Origin: JAVBKP01 sp031553975 | Lineage (GTDB): Bacteria; Bacillota; Clostridia; Peptostreptococcales; Anaerovoracaceae | Direction: 5' to 3' | DNA length: 30,161 nucleotides | NCBI GenBank assembly: GCA_031553975.1 | Contig: JAVBKP010000087.1 | Span: forward strand, 1 to 30,161 | Shown: piece by piece, positions 14,243-22,376 of the stretch | Layout of the letters: every line of letters starts with the position of its first letter | Numbering within the stretch: position 1 is the stretch's first letter | Translations under genes and position numbers: made by a program | The notes under the pieces: generated by a model | Database searches by the model: none | What the model was told of the DNA's origin: nothing | Seen by the model: only the letters and a program-made list of their open reading frames with translations

Positions 14243-15394
14243 ATGGAAAAGAAACCTTATGTAGTAGTTGAATGGAATGATACCGAGAGTGATGCTAAAG
14301 GATGGTTATGTGCTTATAACTTCGTTAACCACTATTGTGGAGGCGGAACTAGAATGCACCCGACCGTTACAAAAGAAGAAGTAGTTCGTCTTGCAACGAC
14401 TATGGGCTACAAGTACAAGGCTTGTGAGTCTGAGACTACTGGTGGATGCAAAGGTGGCATTGCATATGACTACAAAAAACCAGATGCCAAAGATGTTCTA
14501 AGAAGATATTTAACAGCTATGGCCCCTTACATAAACGCTGGTGTTTCTATCGGTGGCGACCTTGGTATTGACTATGCAGACGTACTAGAGATTCTAGATG
14601 AGCTAGGAATTGGACTTCCAGCAACAAAAGAAATGAAACAAAGACCAAAAATCCAACAAGGTATCAAAGATCACGATGCACTTTGCAGCATGTCGTATGA
14701 TGGATTCTTAATGTATGACATGATCACTGGATACGGATGTGCAGCAGGTCTTGATGAGGCTTGGAAGCTAAGAACTGGTAAGAGCGGTGGCGCTAGCGTT
14801 GTAATCCAAGGGTTTGGTTGTGTAGGTGCTTCTATGGCAAACAGCCTTGACAAAATGGGTTACAAAGTAGTTGGCGTAGCTGATGCTAACTGCCTAGTAT
14901 ACTGTGAAGATGGACTAGACGTTAAAAAACTAATTGCAACTAGAAAACCAAAAGGTGAAGTAGATCCTGCTGCTTTTGAGAGCAACTACAAAGTGATGAA
15001 AAACAGCGAGTGGTTAGATGTACCATGCGACATCCTTGTACCAGCTGCACTAGAAGATGTAATCAATGCAAGCAACGTAGATAAAGTAAAAGCATCTCTA
15101 ATTGTTGAAGCTGCTAATATTCCAGTTACACCAGAAGCTGACAAAGTTCTTCATGAAAAAGGAATTGATGTTTGCGTAGACTTCGTATGTAACCTTGGTG
15201 GAATTCGTATCTATGAAGTATCTGTATTCGGATTGGTTGAGATCACGCCAGACGCTATCACAAAAGATACAGAAGACCTAGTGAGAAAAGACGTTCGTAA
15301 AGTACACGAAAAAGCCAAAGCAGAAGGTAAGTTTGCAAGACAAGCTGCTCGTGAGTTATTTGCGCCAGATACATTCGATACACCTGATATCTAA
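14243..15394 (+). CDS. Glu/Leu/Phe/Val-type NAD(P)-dependent amino-acid dehydrogenase
   Basis: The family oxidatively deaminates an L-amino acid to its 2-oxoacid. This 383-residue protein has the N-terminal dimerisation/catalytic domain with GGGTRMHPTVTKEEVVRLA (34-52) and GGCKGGI (catalytic Lys70), then a Rossmann domain with GFGCVG (190-195) and Asp214 after the second strand. The catalytic Asp is probably Asp106 in the unusual GVSIGGDLGID, where most relatives have a PDVGT-like sequence. The start at 14243 is chosen because GGAGGA (14229-14234) serves it; an upstream ATG at 14225 overlaps this site. It is the first gene of a seven-gene operon that takes the oxoacid on to acyl-CoA. Glutamate, valine/leucine or an aromatic amino acid are all possible substrates. 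Confidence 0.85.
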   Translation: MEKKPYVVVEWNDTESDAKGWLCAYNFVNHYCGGGTRMHPTVTKEEVVRLATTMGYKYKACESETTGGCKGGIAYDYKKPDAKDVLRRYLTAMAPYINAGVSIGGDLGIDYADVLEILDELGIGLPATKEMKQRPKIQQGIKDHDALCSMSYDGFLMYDMITGYGCAAGLDEAWKLRTGKSGGASVVIQGFGCVGASMANSLDKMGYKVVGVADANCLVYCEDGLDVKKLIATRKPKGEVDPAAFESNYKVMKNSEWLDVPCDILVPAALEDVINASNVDKVKASLIVEAANIPVTPEADKVLHEKGIDVCVDFVCNLGGIRIYEVSVFGLVEITPDAITKDTEDLVRKDVRKVHEKAKAEGKFARQAARELFAPDTFDTPDI

Positions 15395-15412
15395 GAAGCG
15401 AGGAGATACGCA

Positions 15413-15625
15413 ATGGAAAAAATGTTTATAAGCCCTGAGGCATGTAAAGCTTGCAAATTTTGTGAAGCCAACTGCCCGAAAACAGCGATTAAAATAGAAG
15501 GTCCTATTAATAAAGCTGGATACCCTACACCAGTTGTAGACAAAGAGAAGTGCATTCTTTGTGGAATTTGCTTCAATATGTGTCCAGACTATGTATACGA
15601 GATTAAAGAAGAGGAGGCAAAGTAG
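15413..15625 (+). CDS. 2-oxoacid:ferredoxin oxidoreductase, delta (ferredoxin) subunit
   Basis: This 70-residue 2[4Fe-4S] protein has two CxxCxxCxxxC clusters: Cys11, 14, 17, 21 (CKACKFCEANCP) and Cys47, 50, 53, 57 (CILCGICFNMCP). In four-subunit oxoacid oxidoreductases this subunit passes electrons from the thiamine site to external ferredoxin. A GAGGAGA site lies before the ATG, and the alpha-subunit ATG follows the stop directly. The delta-alpha-beta-gamma order is used by both VOR and KOR enzymes. Confidence 0.92.
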   Translation: MEKMFISPEACKACKFCEANCPKTAIKIEGPINKAGYPTPVVDKEKCILCGICFNMCPDYVYEIKEEEAK

Positions 15626-16684
15626 ATGGCAAAGCAACTATTCAAAGGCAACGATGCTGTAGCAGAAGCTGTAGTACGTGCTGGATCTAGATTCTTTGCG
15701 GGATATCCGATTACCCCTCAAAGTGAAATACTAGAATACCTAGCTTGGAGAATGCCAGAGGTAGGTGGAACTTTCGTTCAAACAGAATCAGAGATATCTG
15801 GTATCTCTATGACATATGGTGCGGCAGCTACGGGTGCCCGTGCTATGACTAGCTCATCTGGTCCAGGATTTAGCTTGATGCAAGAAGGGATTTCTTATAT
15901 TGCTGCTGCTGAGTTACCATGCTTGATCGTGGACGTACAACGTTATGGTTGTGGGCTTGCAGACATCTTTACTGGTCAAGGCGACTACTGGCAGGCAGTT
16001 AAAAACGGTGGACATGGCGACTACAGATGTATCGTGTACGCGCCAAACTCTGTGCAAGAGTCTGTTGACCTAGTAGCCCTAGGATTTGATAAAGCAGAAG
16101 AGTATAGAAACCCAGTTATCATGTTATCTGATGCCTCTATTGGACAAATGATGGAGCCAGTAGAATTCCCAGAGATGAAAGAGCATGACCCAGACAAACT
16201 AGAATGGGCTATGAAGGGAAGAGGCAAAGGCAAGAACAAGAGACATACATCTGTAATGTACTACCATTCAGATTACGATACATATTTAAAACAAAAATAT
16301 GATACGATTCAAGAAAAAGAGCAAAGATGGGAAGAAGTTCAAGTAGAAGATGCTGAACTGGTTCTTGTAGCATATGGTATTTCTTCAAGAATATGTGAAG
16401 AAGTAGTTAAAATGTGTAGAGATAGCGGTAAAAAGGTTGGATTAATCAGACCAATTACCTTATTCCCATTCCCTAACAATGCATTTGCTAATGCTAAAAA
16501 TGCAAAAGCGTTTGCTAGTGTAGAAATCTCATGTTTATCACAGATGATTGAAGACGTGGTACTAGCTGTTAAGCATAAAGCGCCAGTATACCCAATCAGA
16601 AGTGGATACAAAGTATATGAAGCAGAAGAGATCGTTGCAGAGATCGACAGCATCTTAGCAGGAAAGGCAAAGGAGGTATACTAA
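15626..16684 (+). CDS. 2-oxoacid:ferredoxin oxidoreductase, alpha subunit (VorB/KorA-like)
   Basis: The 352-residue protein has the order expected for the pyrimidine-binding/core subunit: KGNDAVAEAVVRAGSRFFAGYPITPQSEI (8-36), then FVQTESEISGISMTYGAAATGARAMTSSSGPG, and HGDYRCIVYAPNSVQE. The C-terminal domain includes VEDAELVLVAYGISSRI and GLIRPITLFPFP. With beta it oxidatively decarboxylates a 2-oxoacid to acyl-CoA. The sequence reads most like subunits annotated VorB (branched-chain oxoacids), but 2-oxoglutarate enzymes are close relatives and specificity cannot be settled by eye. The ATG abuts the ferredoxin stop and has GAGGAGG (15610-15616). The adjacent dehydrogenase supplies the oxoacid. 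Confidence 0.9.
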   Translation: MAKQLFKGNDAVAEAVVRAGSRFFAGYPITPQSEILEYLAWRMPEVGGTFVQTESEISGISMTYGAAATGARAMTSSSGPGFSLMQEGISYIAAAELPCLIVDVQRYGCGLADIFTGQGDYWQAVKNGGHGDYRCIVYAPNSVQESVDLVALGFDKAEEYRNPVIMLSDASIGQMMEPVEFPEMKEHDPDKLEWAMKGRGKGKNKRHTSVMYYHSDYDTYLKQKYDTIQEKEQRWEEVQVEDAELVLVAYGISSRICEEVVKMCRDSGKKVGLIRPITLFPFPNNAFANAKNAKAFASVEISCLSQMIEDVVLAVKHKAPVYPIRSGYKVYEAEEIVAEIDSILAGKAKEVY

Positions 16685-16685
16685 A

Positions 16686-17417
16686 ATGGAAAAAAGAAGA
16701 TCAAAAACATTATATGTAGACCACAAATTTTGCCCAGGCTGTGGTCATGGTATCATCAACCGTCTTGTAGCAGAAGTGCTAGAGGAAATGGGTGAAGACG
16801 AAAAGGCACTTTGCGTAGCAGCTGTAGGATGTGCGTCTATGATGCCTGATACTTACGGATTTGATATTGTTCAAGCCCAACATGGAAGAGCCGCTGCTGT
16901 AGCAGTAGGTATGAAAAGATGCCGTCCAGACCATATGGTAGTGAGCTACCAAGGTGATGGAGATATGCTAGCCATCGGTTTTTCTGAAACCATGTATGCA
17001 GCAATCAGAAATGAGAATATTACAGTAATTCTTGTAAACAACAACAACTTTGGTATGACTGGCGGACAAATGTCTCCGACTACATTAGAAGGTCAAAAGA
17101 CCACCACAAGCCTTAAAGGACGTGATGTATCTAAGACTGGAAAGCCTCTAGATATCATCAAAATGATGCAGACACTTGACGTAGCATACCTTGCAAGAGG
17201 CACTATGGTTAACAATGCAGAAGTTAACAAGACTAAAAAATACATTAGAAAAGCGTTTGAAGCACAAAAGGCTGGAAAAGGTTATTCTCTAGTAGAAATC
17301 CTTTCTCCATGCCCTACCAACTGGGGACTTTCTCCGCTAGATTCTTGCAAGCGTATTGTAGATGTGGTGGAAGCAATTTACCCACTAGGCGAGTTTGTTG
17401 ACGGAGGTGATAAATAA
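16686..17417 (+). CDS. 2-oxoacid:ferredoxin oxidoreductase, beta subunit (thiamine diphosphate-binding)
   Basis: The 243-residue subunit binds thiamine diphosphate and a 4Fe-4S cluster. FCPGCGHG near residue 16 gives two of the cluster cysteines; Cys near 53 (VGCASMM) and a Cys near 219 are likely the others. The diphosphate motif is GDGDMLAIG followed by VNNNNFGMTGGQ. The C-terminal ILSPCPTNWG is also typical. AAAGGAGG precedes the ATG. The gamma-subunit ATG overlaps its stop by one base, so the two are translated together. Confidence 0.92.
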   Translation: MEKRRSKTLYVDHKFCPGCGHGIINRLVAEVLEEMGEDEKALCVAAVGCASMMPDTYGFDIVQAQHGRAAAVAVGMKRCRPDHMVVSYQGDGDMLAIGFSETMYAAIRNENITVILVNNNNFGMTGGQMSPTTLEGQKTTTSLKGRDVSKTGKPLDIIKMMQTLDVAYLARGTMVNNAEVNKTKKYIRKAFEAQKAGKGYSLVEILSPCPTNWGLSPLDSCKRIVDVVEAIYPLGEFVDGGDK

Positions 17418-17953
17418 TGGATATTATTTGTGCAGGATTCGGAGGACAAGGTGTTTTGACAGCTGGTCTTATCCTAGGAAAAACTGGCGTTGACAATGGT
17501 AAGAACGTAACATGGATCCCTTCTTATGGAAGCGAGATGCGTGGGGGTACTGCCAACTGTAACTTAAAAATCTCTGAGAGCAAAATTCCAAGCCCATTCA
17601 TCAAGATGATTGATGTACTTGTGGTAATGAATATGCCTTCAGTAGATAAATTTGAGAGCCGTGTGCGTCCAGGTGGCGTGATTATTTCCAATACGTCACT
17701 TGTGAAAGACCACAAATTCAGAGATGATGTAACACTAATAGAAGTAGATGCTACTACAATTGCAGACAAAATCGGCAATGCAAAAGGTGCTAACATTGTA
17801 ATGCTAGGCGCACTAGCCAAAAGCGGTGTTGTATTTGAAGCAGATGTAGTTAAAAAAGGAATCGAAGATTTCTTTGTTTTCAAAGGGAAGAACAACCCTA
17901 AAAACGAAACTTGCTACCAAGCGGGATTTGACGAAGCAGTAGTAAGAGGATAG
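17417..17953 (+). CDS. 2-oxoacid:ferredoxin oxidoreductase, gamma subunit
   Basis: The 178-residue protein has the N-terminal GFGGQGVLTAGLILG and the WIPSYGSEMRGGTANC segment of the gamma (catalytic accessory) domain that binds CoA in these enzymes. TAATG links it to the beta gene, and GGAGGTG (17403-17409) inside the end of beta serves as its ribosome site. It completes a four-subunit enzyme. Confidence 0.92.
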   Translation: MDIICAGFGGQGVLTAGLILGKTGVDNGKNVTWIPSYGSEMRGGTANCNLKISESKIPSPFIKMIDVLVVMNMPSVDKFESRVRPGGVIISNTSLVKDHKFRDDVTLIEVDATTIADKIGNAKGANIVMLGALAKSGVVFEADVVKKGIEDFFVFKGKNNPKNETCYQAGFDEAVVRG

Positions 17954-17963
17954 GGGTAAAAGA

Positions 17964-20054
17964 ATGGATTTAAAACGATTTCTAAAGCCAACCAAAATCG
18001 CTATCATCGGTGCTAGCGAACGAGAAGGTTTTGGCGGAGATACATGCAGAAATGCTATGGCATATATGGCAAAAGAAGACTACTTTTTCATCAATCCAAA
18101 GAGAGATGAAATATTTGAGCAAAAATGTTATCACAGCATTAGCGAGTTGCCTGAAAAGGTAGACCTAATTGTAATAGCAACACCTCGAGCAACCGTAGAA
18201 GACTTAGTAAAAGAAGCAGCGGCAAACGGCGTGGCTGGGGCAGTAGTATATGCCAGCGGTTACGGTGAAGAGGGCACAGAAGAAGGCCATGCAGCAGAAG
18301 AATCTCTTATGAAGCTTTGCAAAGAATTAGACTTTGCTATCATGGGACCTAACTGCGCAGGATACTTCAACTTAGTTGATAAAAAATACCCATTTGCATT
18401 CATATCAGAGAACCGTGACCGTACAGGATCTGTAGGCGTAGTATCTCAAAGTGGACAGTTGGTTTACTCTATGATGGAAAGCCCTAACATGAGCTTTTCT
18501 TATGGAATCTCAGCAGGAAACAGCAAAATCTGCAAAATGGAAGACTATTTGGATTTCCTAGTAGACGATGAAGATACAAAGGTTATCGCTATGTACTTGG
18601 AGGGCGTAAAAGCCCCTGAGCAGCTAGTGGAAGCACTAAAAAGAGCAGCCCTAAAGAAAAAGCCAATTGTAGTATTGAAATCTGGCCGTTCTGAGAAGGC
18701 ACAAGCCATTGCAGCATCACATACAGGAAGCCTATCTGGATCAGACAAGGTTTTCGATGCGGTATTTGAAAAATTTGGCGTTATCCGGGTAGAAGACTTA
18801 GAAGAATTAATGTCTACAGCCAGAGCTTTATCCGTAATATCTTCTTTGCCAAAGACAAATACCATTGCCACAATTAGTTTGTCCGGTGGTGAGACTGGTA
18901 TATGTGCAGATTTGGCACAGTGGGCTGGGCTTGAGTTCTGCGACTTTACAAAAGAGACGCTAGACAAGCTAAATGACGCGCTTCCAAGCTATGCAACACC
19001 TAACAACCCGCTAGATTCAACAGCTACACTTTCATATGACGCTGAGAAGTTCGCAGGAGCTCTTGAAATCGTTATGAAAGACCCCGGTGTTGGACTTTTA
19101 GGAATAGGATATACATTGCTACAAGAAATCACGGACCCGTCTATTCATTATATGACAAAAGCTATCGAAATTGTATGCAAAGAGCCATGGGCGAAACCAG
19201 CGGTAATGATACCTTTCGCTGAGAATACTCGTAATAGTGAGTATTCTGAGAAATTGGCAGCCCTAGGCGTACCTGTACTTCCTACAGGCACATACTCTTT
19301 CAAAATAATGAAAAATATAGTAAAATTTGCTAATTATAAACCAGAAGACCATGACTTCAATGTTATATTACCAGACGCAACTATTGCGCCAACCAATGCA
19401 GGAGCCCTGACAGAATCTGCCAGCAAGAATTTGGTTACTCAATATGGTATTGAATGTGGACGTTTTGGTGTAGCTACATCGGCAGATGAAGCGGTTAAGA
19501 TTTGTACCGAAATGAAAATACAAACGGCCGTTGCAAAAGTAGACAGCAAAGACATTCTTCACAAATCCGATGTGGGTTGCGTTAAACTGTTCTTGAAAAC
19601 CGAGGCAGATATTAGAGCGGCTTATGACGAAATCATGGCTAATGCTAAAAAGCATTGCCCAGATGCCACTGTTGAGGGTATACAAATCTGTGATATGGCA
19701 CCAAAGGGTACTGAGATGATCATTGGAGTGAATAACGATCCAGAATTTGGACCTTGTGTGCTTTGTGGACTTGGTGGTGTGTTTGTTGAGATATTCAAAG
19801 ATACGGCACTAGGATTGGCACCTCTTTCTCACAAAGAAGCTAGTAAAATGGTACACTCACTAAAAGGAGTGAAAATGTTACAAGGCTACCGTGGTGAGAG
19901 CAAGAAGGACATTGATGCGTTCGTAGAGGCCATCGTAAATGTATCAAAACTTGCTACGGAGCATAAAGACAAAATGCGTGAACTAGATATCAATCCAGTT
20001 TTCGTATATGAAAAGGGCATTTGTGCCGTAGACGCACTATATATACAAAAGTAA
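17964..20054 (+). CDS. ADP-forming acyl-CoA synthetase (acetate-CoA ligase type, fused alpha-beta)
   Basis: The enzyme makes ATP from ADP, phosphate and an acyl-CoA, releasing the acid. This 696-residue chain fuses both parts. The alpha part has a CoA-binding Rossmann domain (KIAIIGASEREGFGG), a succinyl-CoA-ligase-like domain (IMGPNCAGYFN, GVVSQSGQLVYSMM) and the phospho-His site, His253, in AIAASHTGSLSGSD. The C-terminal ATP-grasp part includes KVDSKDILHKSDVGCVKL, GTEMIIGVNNDPEFGP, CGLGGVFVEIFKD and DINPVFVYEKG. It lies 10 bases after the gamma gene and conserves the thioester energy made by the oxidoreductase. The organic acid depends on the unknown oxoacid (for example isobutyrate-type, succinate or an aryl acetate). 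Confidence 0.93.
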   Translation: MDLKRFLKPTKIAIIGASEREGFGGDTCRNAMAYMAKEDYFFINPKRDEIFEQKCYHSISELPEKVDLIVIATPRATVEDLVKEAAANGVAGAVVYASGYGEEGTEEGHAAEESLMKLCKELDFAIMGPNCAGYFNLVDKKYPFAFISENRDRTGSVGVVSQSGQLVYSMMESPNMSFSYGISAGNSKICKMEDYLDFLVDDEDTKVIAMYLEGVKAPEQLVEALKRAALKKKPIVVLKSGRSEKAQAIAASHTGSLSGSDKVFDAVFEKFGVIRVEDLEELMSTARALSVISSLPKTNTIATISLSGGETGICADLAQWAGLEFCDFTKETLDKLNDALPSYATPNNPLDSTATLSYDAEKFAGALEIVMKDPGVGLLGIGYTLLQEITDPSIHYMTKAIEIVCKEPWAKPAVMIPFAENTRNSEYSEKLAALGVPVLPTGTYSFKIMKNIVKFANYKPEDHDFNVILPDATIAPTNAGALTESASKNLVTQYGIECGRFGVATSADEAVKICTEMKIQTAVAKVDSKDILHKSDVGCVKLFLKTEADIRAAYDEIMANAKKHCPDATVEGIQICDMAPKGTEMIIGVNNDPEFGPCVLCGLGGVFVEIFKDTALGLAPLSHKEASKMVHSLKGVKMLQGYRGESKKDIDAFVEAIVNVSKLATEHKDKMRELDINPVFVYEKGICAVDALYIQK

Positions 20055-20075
20055 TTTGTTAAAGGAGACGAACAA

Positions 20076-21317
20076 ATGGAAAACAAAGTTAGAAAGTATC
20101 TAGCGATACTTGCCCTGTCTTTATCGGGGGGGACTATATACATAATTCCCTTTATCCGGTATATTTTCTACGATCACCAAATAGCAGCCACAGGCATGAC
20201 CAACACACAAATTGGACTACTTACTACAGTGTACGGTATTATTGCAATGATTTTGTATGTACCAGGAGGAATGGCAGCAGATAAATATTCTACTAAGATG
20301 TTGATGTCTGTTTCACTGCTAACCACTACCGCATTAACGGTGCTATATGCGTACACAATGCAAAGTTACACAGTATCACTTATAATCTGGATATTACTAG
20401 CCATTAGTACAGCATTTGTATTCTGGGGATCACTATTCAAAACCATTCGTATGATTTCTACAGAAAAAGAGCAAGGATTTATCTTTGGACTTTACTACAT
20501 GGGTAATGGTATCACAGGCGCTGTGGTAGGCTGGATCGCCTTTAAATTGATGGATCCTACTACTTCCATGTTGGCTCAATTCCAAGTGGCAGTACTAACA
20601 TGTGCAGCATCTACATTTGTGGCAGCATTAGCAATCATATTCATACTTAAAGAAGATAGATCAAAGAGCAAAGAGCTTAAAACAAACCAATTTGATTTAT
20701 CTCAAGTGAAGGGATTGGTAAAGCAACCAGTTATTTGGATATTTGCATTGATTGTATTTGCAGGATACTCAGTTTACTCAAGTTCAAGCTATTTCACGCC
20801 ATATCTAACAGAGGTGGTTGGAATCAGTCCAGAGGACTCTGGGATACTTTCTATCTTTAGAACCTATATATTCTATATCTTAGCACCTCTTAGCGGTTTG
20901 TTTGCTGATAAAGTGTTAAAATCAACTAGCAAGTGGTTTATGTTCTTATTTGTGGTACTAGCGATTTTATTCGTAGGCGTGTTGTTCATTCCAGAAGGCG
21001 CTAGCGTATCATTTGTTAGTCTGTACACATTATTGCCAGGTGCTTTTGGACTTGCGTTATACGGAATTGTATTCTCCATCGCCAGCGAAACTGGAATTTC
21101 GGTAGCGGTAATGGGAACAGCAGTAGGTATCGCATCAATCATCGGTTACTCACCAGATATGTTCATGTCTACCATGTTCGGAGTTTGGTTAGATAAATTC
21201 GGTGCTACTGGATACAACTATATCTTCCTATTCTTAGGCGCTGTATGTGCAATGGGAGCAATTGCCTCATTCATAGTTAACAGAATGGCTAAGAAAAACA
21301 GACAGATAGCCAAATAA
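20076..21317 (+). CDS. MFS transporter, 12 membrane segments
   Basis: The 413-residue protein alternates about 12 hydrophobic helices with short loops. It has the major-facilitator signature between helices 2 and 3 (GGMAADKYSTKMLM) and a counterpart near the second half (GLFADKVLKSTSKWF). A charged middle loop (EDRSKSKELKTNQFD) divides the halves. It follows the acyl-CoA synthetase by 21 bases with AAAGGAGACG before the ATG, and a strong terminator follows. Its place as the last gene of the operon suggests import of the amino acid or export of the acid product. The substrate is not visible from sequence. Confidence 0.88.
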   Translation: MENKVRKYLAILALSLSGGTIYIIPFIRYIFYDHQIAATGMTNTQIGLLTTVYGIIAMILYVPGGMAADKYSTKMLMSVSLLTTTALTVLYAYTMQSYTVSLIIWILLAISTAFVFWGSLFKTIRMISTEKEQGFIFGLYYMGNGITGAVVGWIAFKLMDPTTSMLAQFQVAVLTCAASTFVAALAIIFILKEDRSKSKELKTNQFDLSQVKGLVKQPVIWIFALIVFAGYSVYSSSSYFTPYLTEVVGISPEDSGILSIFRTYIFYILAPLSGLFADKVLKSTSKWFMFLFVVLAILFVGVLFIPEGASVSFVSLYTLLPGAFGLALYGIVFSIASETGISVAVMGTAVGIASIIGYSPDMFMSTMFGVWLDKFGATGYNYIFLFLGAVCAMGAIASFIVNRMAKKNRQIAK

Positions 21318-21370
21318 AGACTTACATTCTTAAAACCAATTAATCCTACCTACATTATCCTTTTTAATAG

Positions 21371-21408
21371 GGCAGGCGGGCGACTAAGTCGCTCGCCTGT
21401 CTTTTTTT
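21371..21408 (+). terminator. terminator of the amino-acid oxidation operon
   Basis: GGCAGGCGGGCGAC (21371-21384) pairs with GTCGCTCGCCTGTC (21388-21401) over 14 bases with two G-T pairs and a three-base loop. It is followed by seven T residues. It ends the seven-gene operon. Confidence 0.95.
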
Positions 21409-21601
21409 GTGTGGGGTGTACTTTGGTAATGAAACCCCAAAATTATATATTAGTCTTAAATTTTTGGATTAAAGGTATTCATGTAGAATGGTGTTAAGCA
21501 ATAGAATTTATTCGTGTAATATTACGTAAATTTTATTGGAAATCATACTAATATTTACATGAAAGATTTAAACTGCTGGAGATGCAGAGCTATAAGCGCA
21601 G
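21409..21601. other. AT-rich gap with no recognised gene
   Basis: Between the operon terminator and the terminator of the small opposing gene I see no reading frame with a ribosome site, no RNA gene and no clear repeat. A plus-strand frame from 21582 is the shadow of the opposing small gene. Confidence 0.6.
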
Positions 21602-21634
21602 AAAAAAGAGGCCAGCAATATTTGACTGTGCCCC
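21602..21634 (-). terminator. terminator of the small minus-strand gene
   Basis: On the minus strand, GGGGCACAG and CTGGCCTC form a short stem with one bulged A and one G-U pair, and six T residues follow. It lies 12 bases past the stop codon. Confidence 0.55.
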
Positions 21635-21645
21635 CTTCTTTGGTT

Positions 21646-21861
21646 CTAACGCTTTTGTTTTGTATTGGGTCCTAATGCCTCTTTCTTTGCATTTGGACCA
21701 GTGTTTTGGCTCTGTGGCTGGTCTGTTGGTGCTGTCTGATCGGCCACGCTATTCACCTGACCTACACTACCACCAGATGCCAGCATATCCTTGCCCATAT
21801 TCACCAAAGCCTTCGACGTAAGATTCCCTACATCCCTTGATTTCATATCACCTAAATCCAT
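21646..21861 (-). CDS. small hypothetical protein, 71 aa
   Basis: I do not recognise this protein. The start is fixed by an AGGAGG site six bases before the ATG at 21861; the longer open frame to 21945 has no ribosome site. It begins MDLGDMKSRDVGNLTSKALVNM, which may form one amphipathic helix. After a Gly-Ser turn the rest is rich in Gln, Asn, Pro, Thr and Lys and looks disordered, ending in basic residues (KQKR). There is no signal peptide, membrane segment or Cys. It has its own terminator and stands alone between the fermentation operon and the toxin-antitoxin pair. The strong ribosome site and terminator argue that it is real. Confidence 0.65.
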   Translation of the reverse strand: MDLGDMKSRDVGNLTSKALVNMGKDMLASGGSVGQVNSVADQTAPTDQPQSQNTGPNAKKEALGPNTKQKR

Positions 21862-21921
21862 GGTATACCTCCTGATGAGAATAGTATGGACGAAGTAAAA
21901 TGCAAATATTAATAATTTTGC

Positions 21922-21950
21922 TTGCAATTTTTGTGTATATTGCATATAAT
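21922..21950 (+). promoter_or_regulatory. promoter of the higB-higA-like pair
   Basis: TTGCAA (21922-21927), 17 bases, then a perfect TATAAT (21945-21950). The transcript would begin near 21957 and carry the AAGGTGAT ribosome site of the toxin gene. The leader contains an AT-rich, partly palindromic stretch around TTAATTAA (21972-21979) that could be an antitoxin operator. Confidence 0.75.
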
Positions 21951-22016
21951 ACCGAATAGGTAAATGATTAGTTAATTAAATATAACCGTTTTGGTAATAA
22001 AGAAGGTGATGTATGA

Positions 22017-22376
22017 TTGAATATTAAATATGATAATCCTCAAATTGAAGATTTAATTTCAGTGCACGACTCTAAACAGTCAATGCGGCGTAAAATAGGG
22101 TTTGAGATCACGAAGTCAGTAAAAAGAAGATTTGACCAGCTACGTGCGGCAAATACTTTTTATACCTTCCAGCAGCTAGGAATTGGCAAAGTACATTCCC
22201 TAGAGGGAAATGAATTAGATGGATGTTATGGCATAAGTATTGATAAAAGCAGAAGAATAATAATTATGCCAGACGCAGCCGATTGTAGCGCTGAGTCATT
22301 GAAGGTATGTGATGTGATTATAATAAAAGGAGTGGTGGAGTATCATGGAAGAAAGAATGAATGGATTTTGCCGTGA
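22017..22376 (+). CDS. HigB/RelE-like toxin of a toxin-antitoxin pair
   Basis: The 119-residue basic protein has the RelE/HigB plan: an N-terminal helical part (KRRFDQLRAANTFYTFQQLG), then HSLEGNELDGCYGISIDKSRRIIIMPD, which matches the beta-hairpin core of HigB-type mRNA interferases, and a final strand ending in EYHGRKNEWILP. The start is a TTG at 22017; the nearby ATG at 22013 is in a frame that stops at once, and AAGGTGAT (22003-22010) suits the TTG. It overlaps the antitoxin gene by 32 bases, toxin first, as is usual for HigBA. HigB toxins cut mRNA on the ribosome; that activity is inferred here. Confidence 0.75.
   Translation: MNIKYDNPQIEDLISVHDSKQSMRRKIGFEITKSVKRRFDQLRAANTFYTFQQLGIGKVHSLEGNELDGCYGISIDKSRRIIIMPDAADCSAESLKVCDVIIIKGVVEYHGRKNEWILP

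Noticed and set aside
21582..21821. Plus-strand 79-residue frame.
   Set aside because: It lies opposite the small minus-strand gene, which has the better start and terminator, and its Cys/Pro-rich sequence matches no family.
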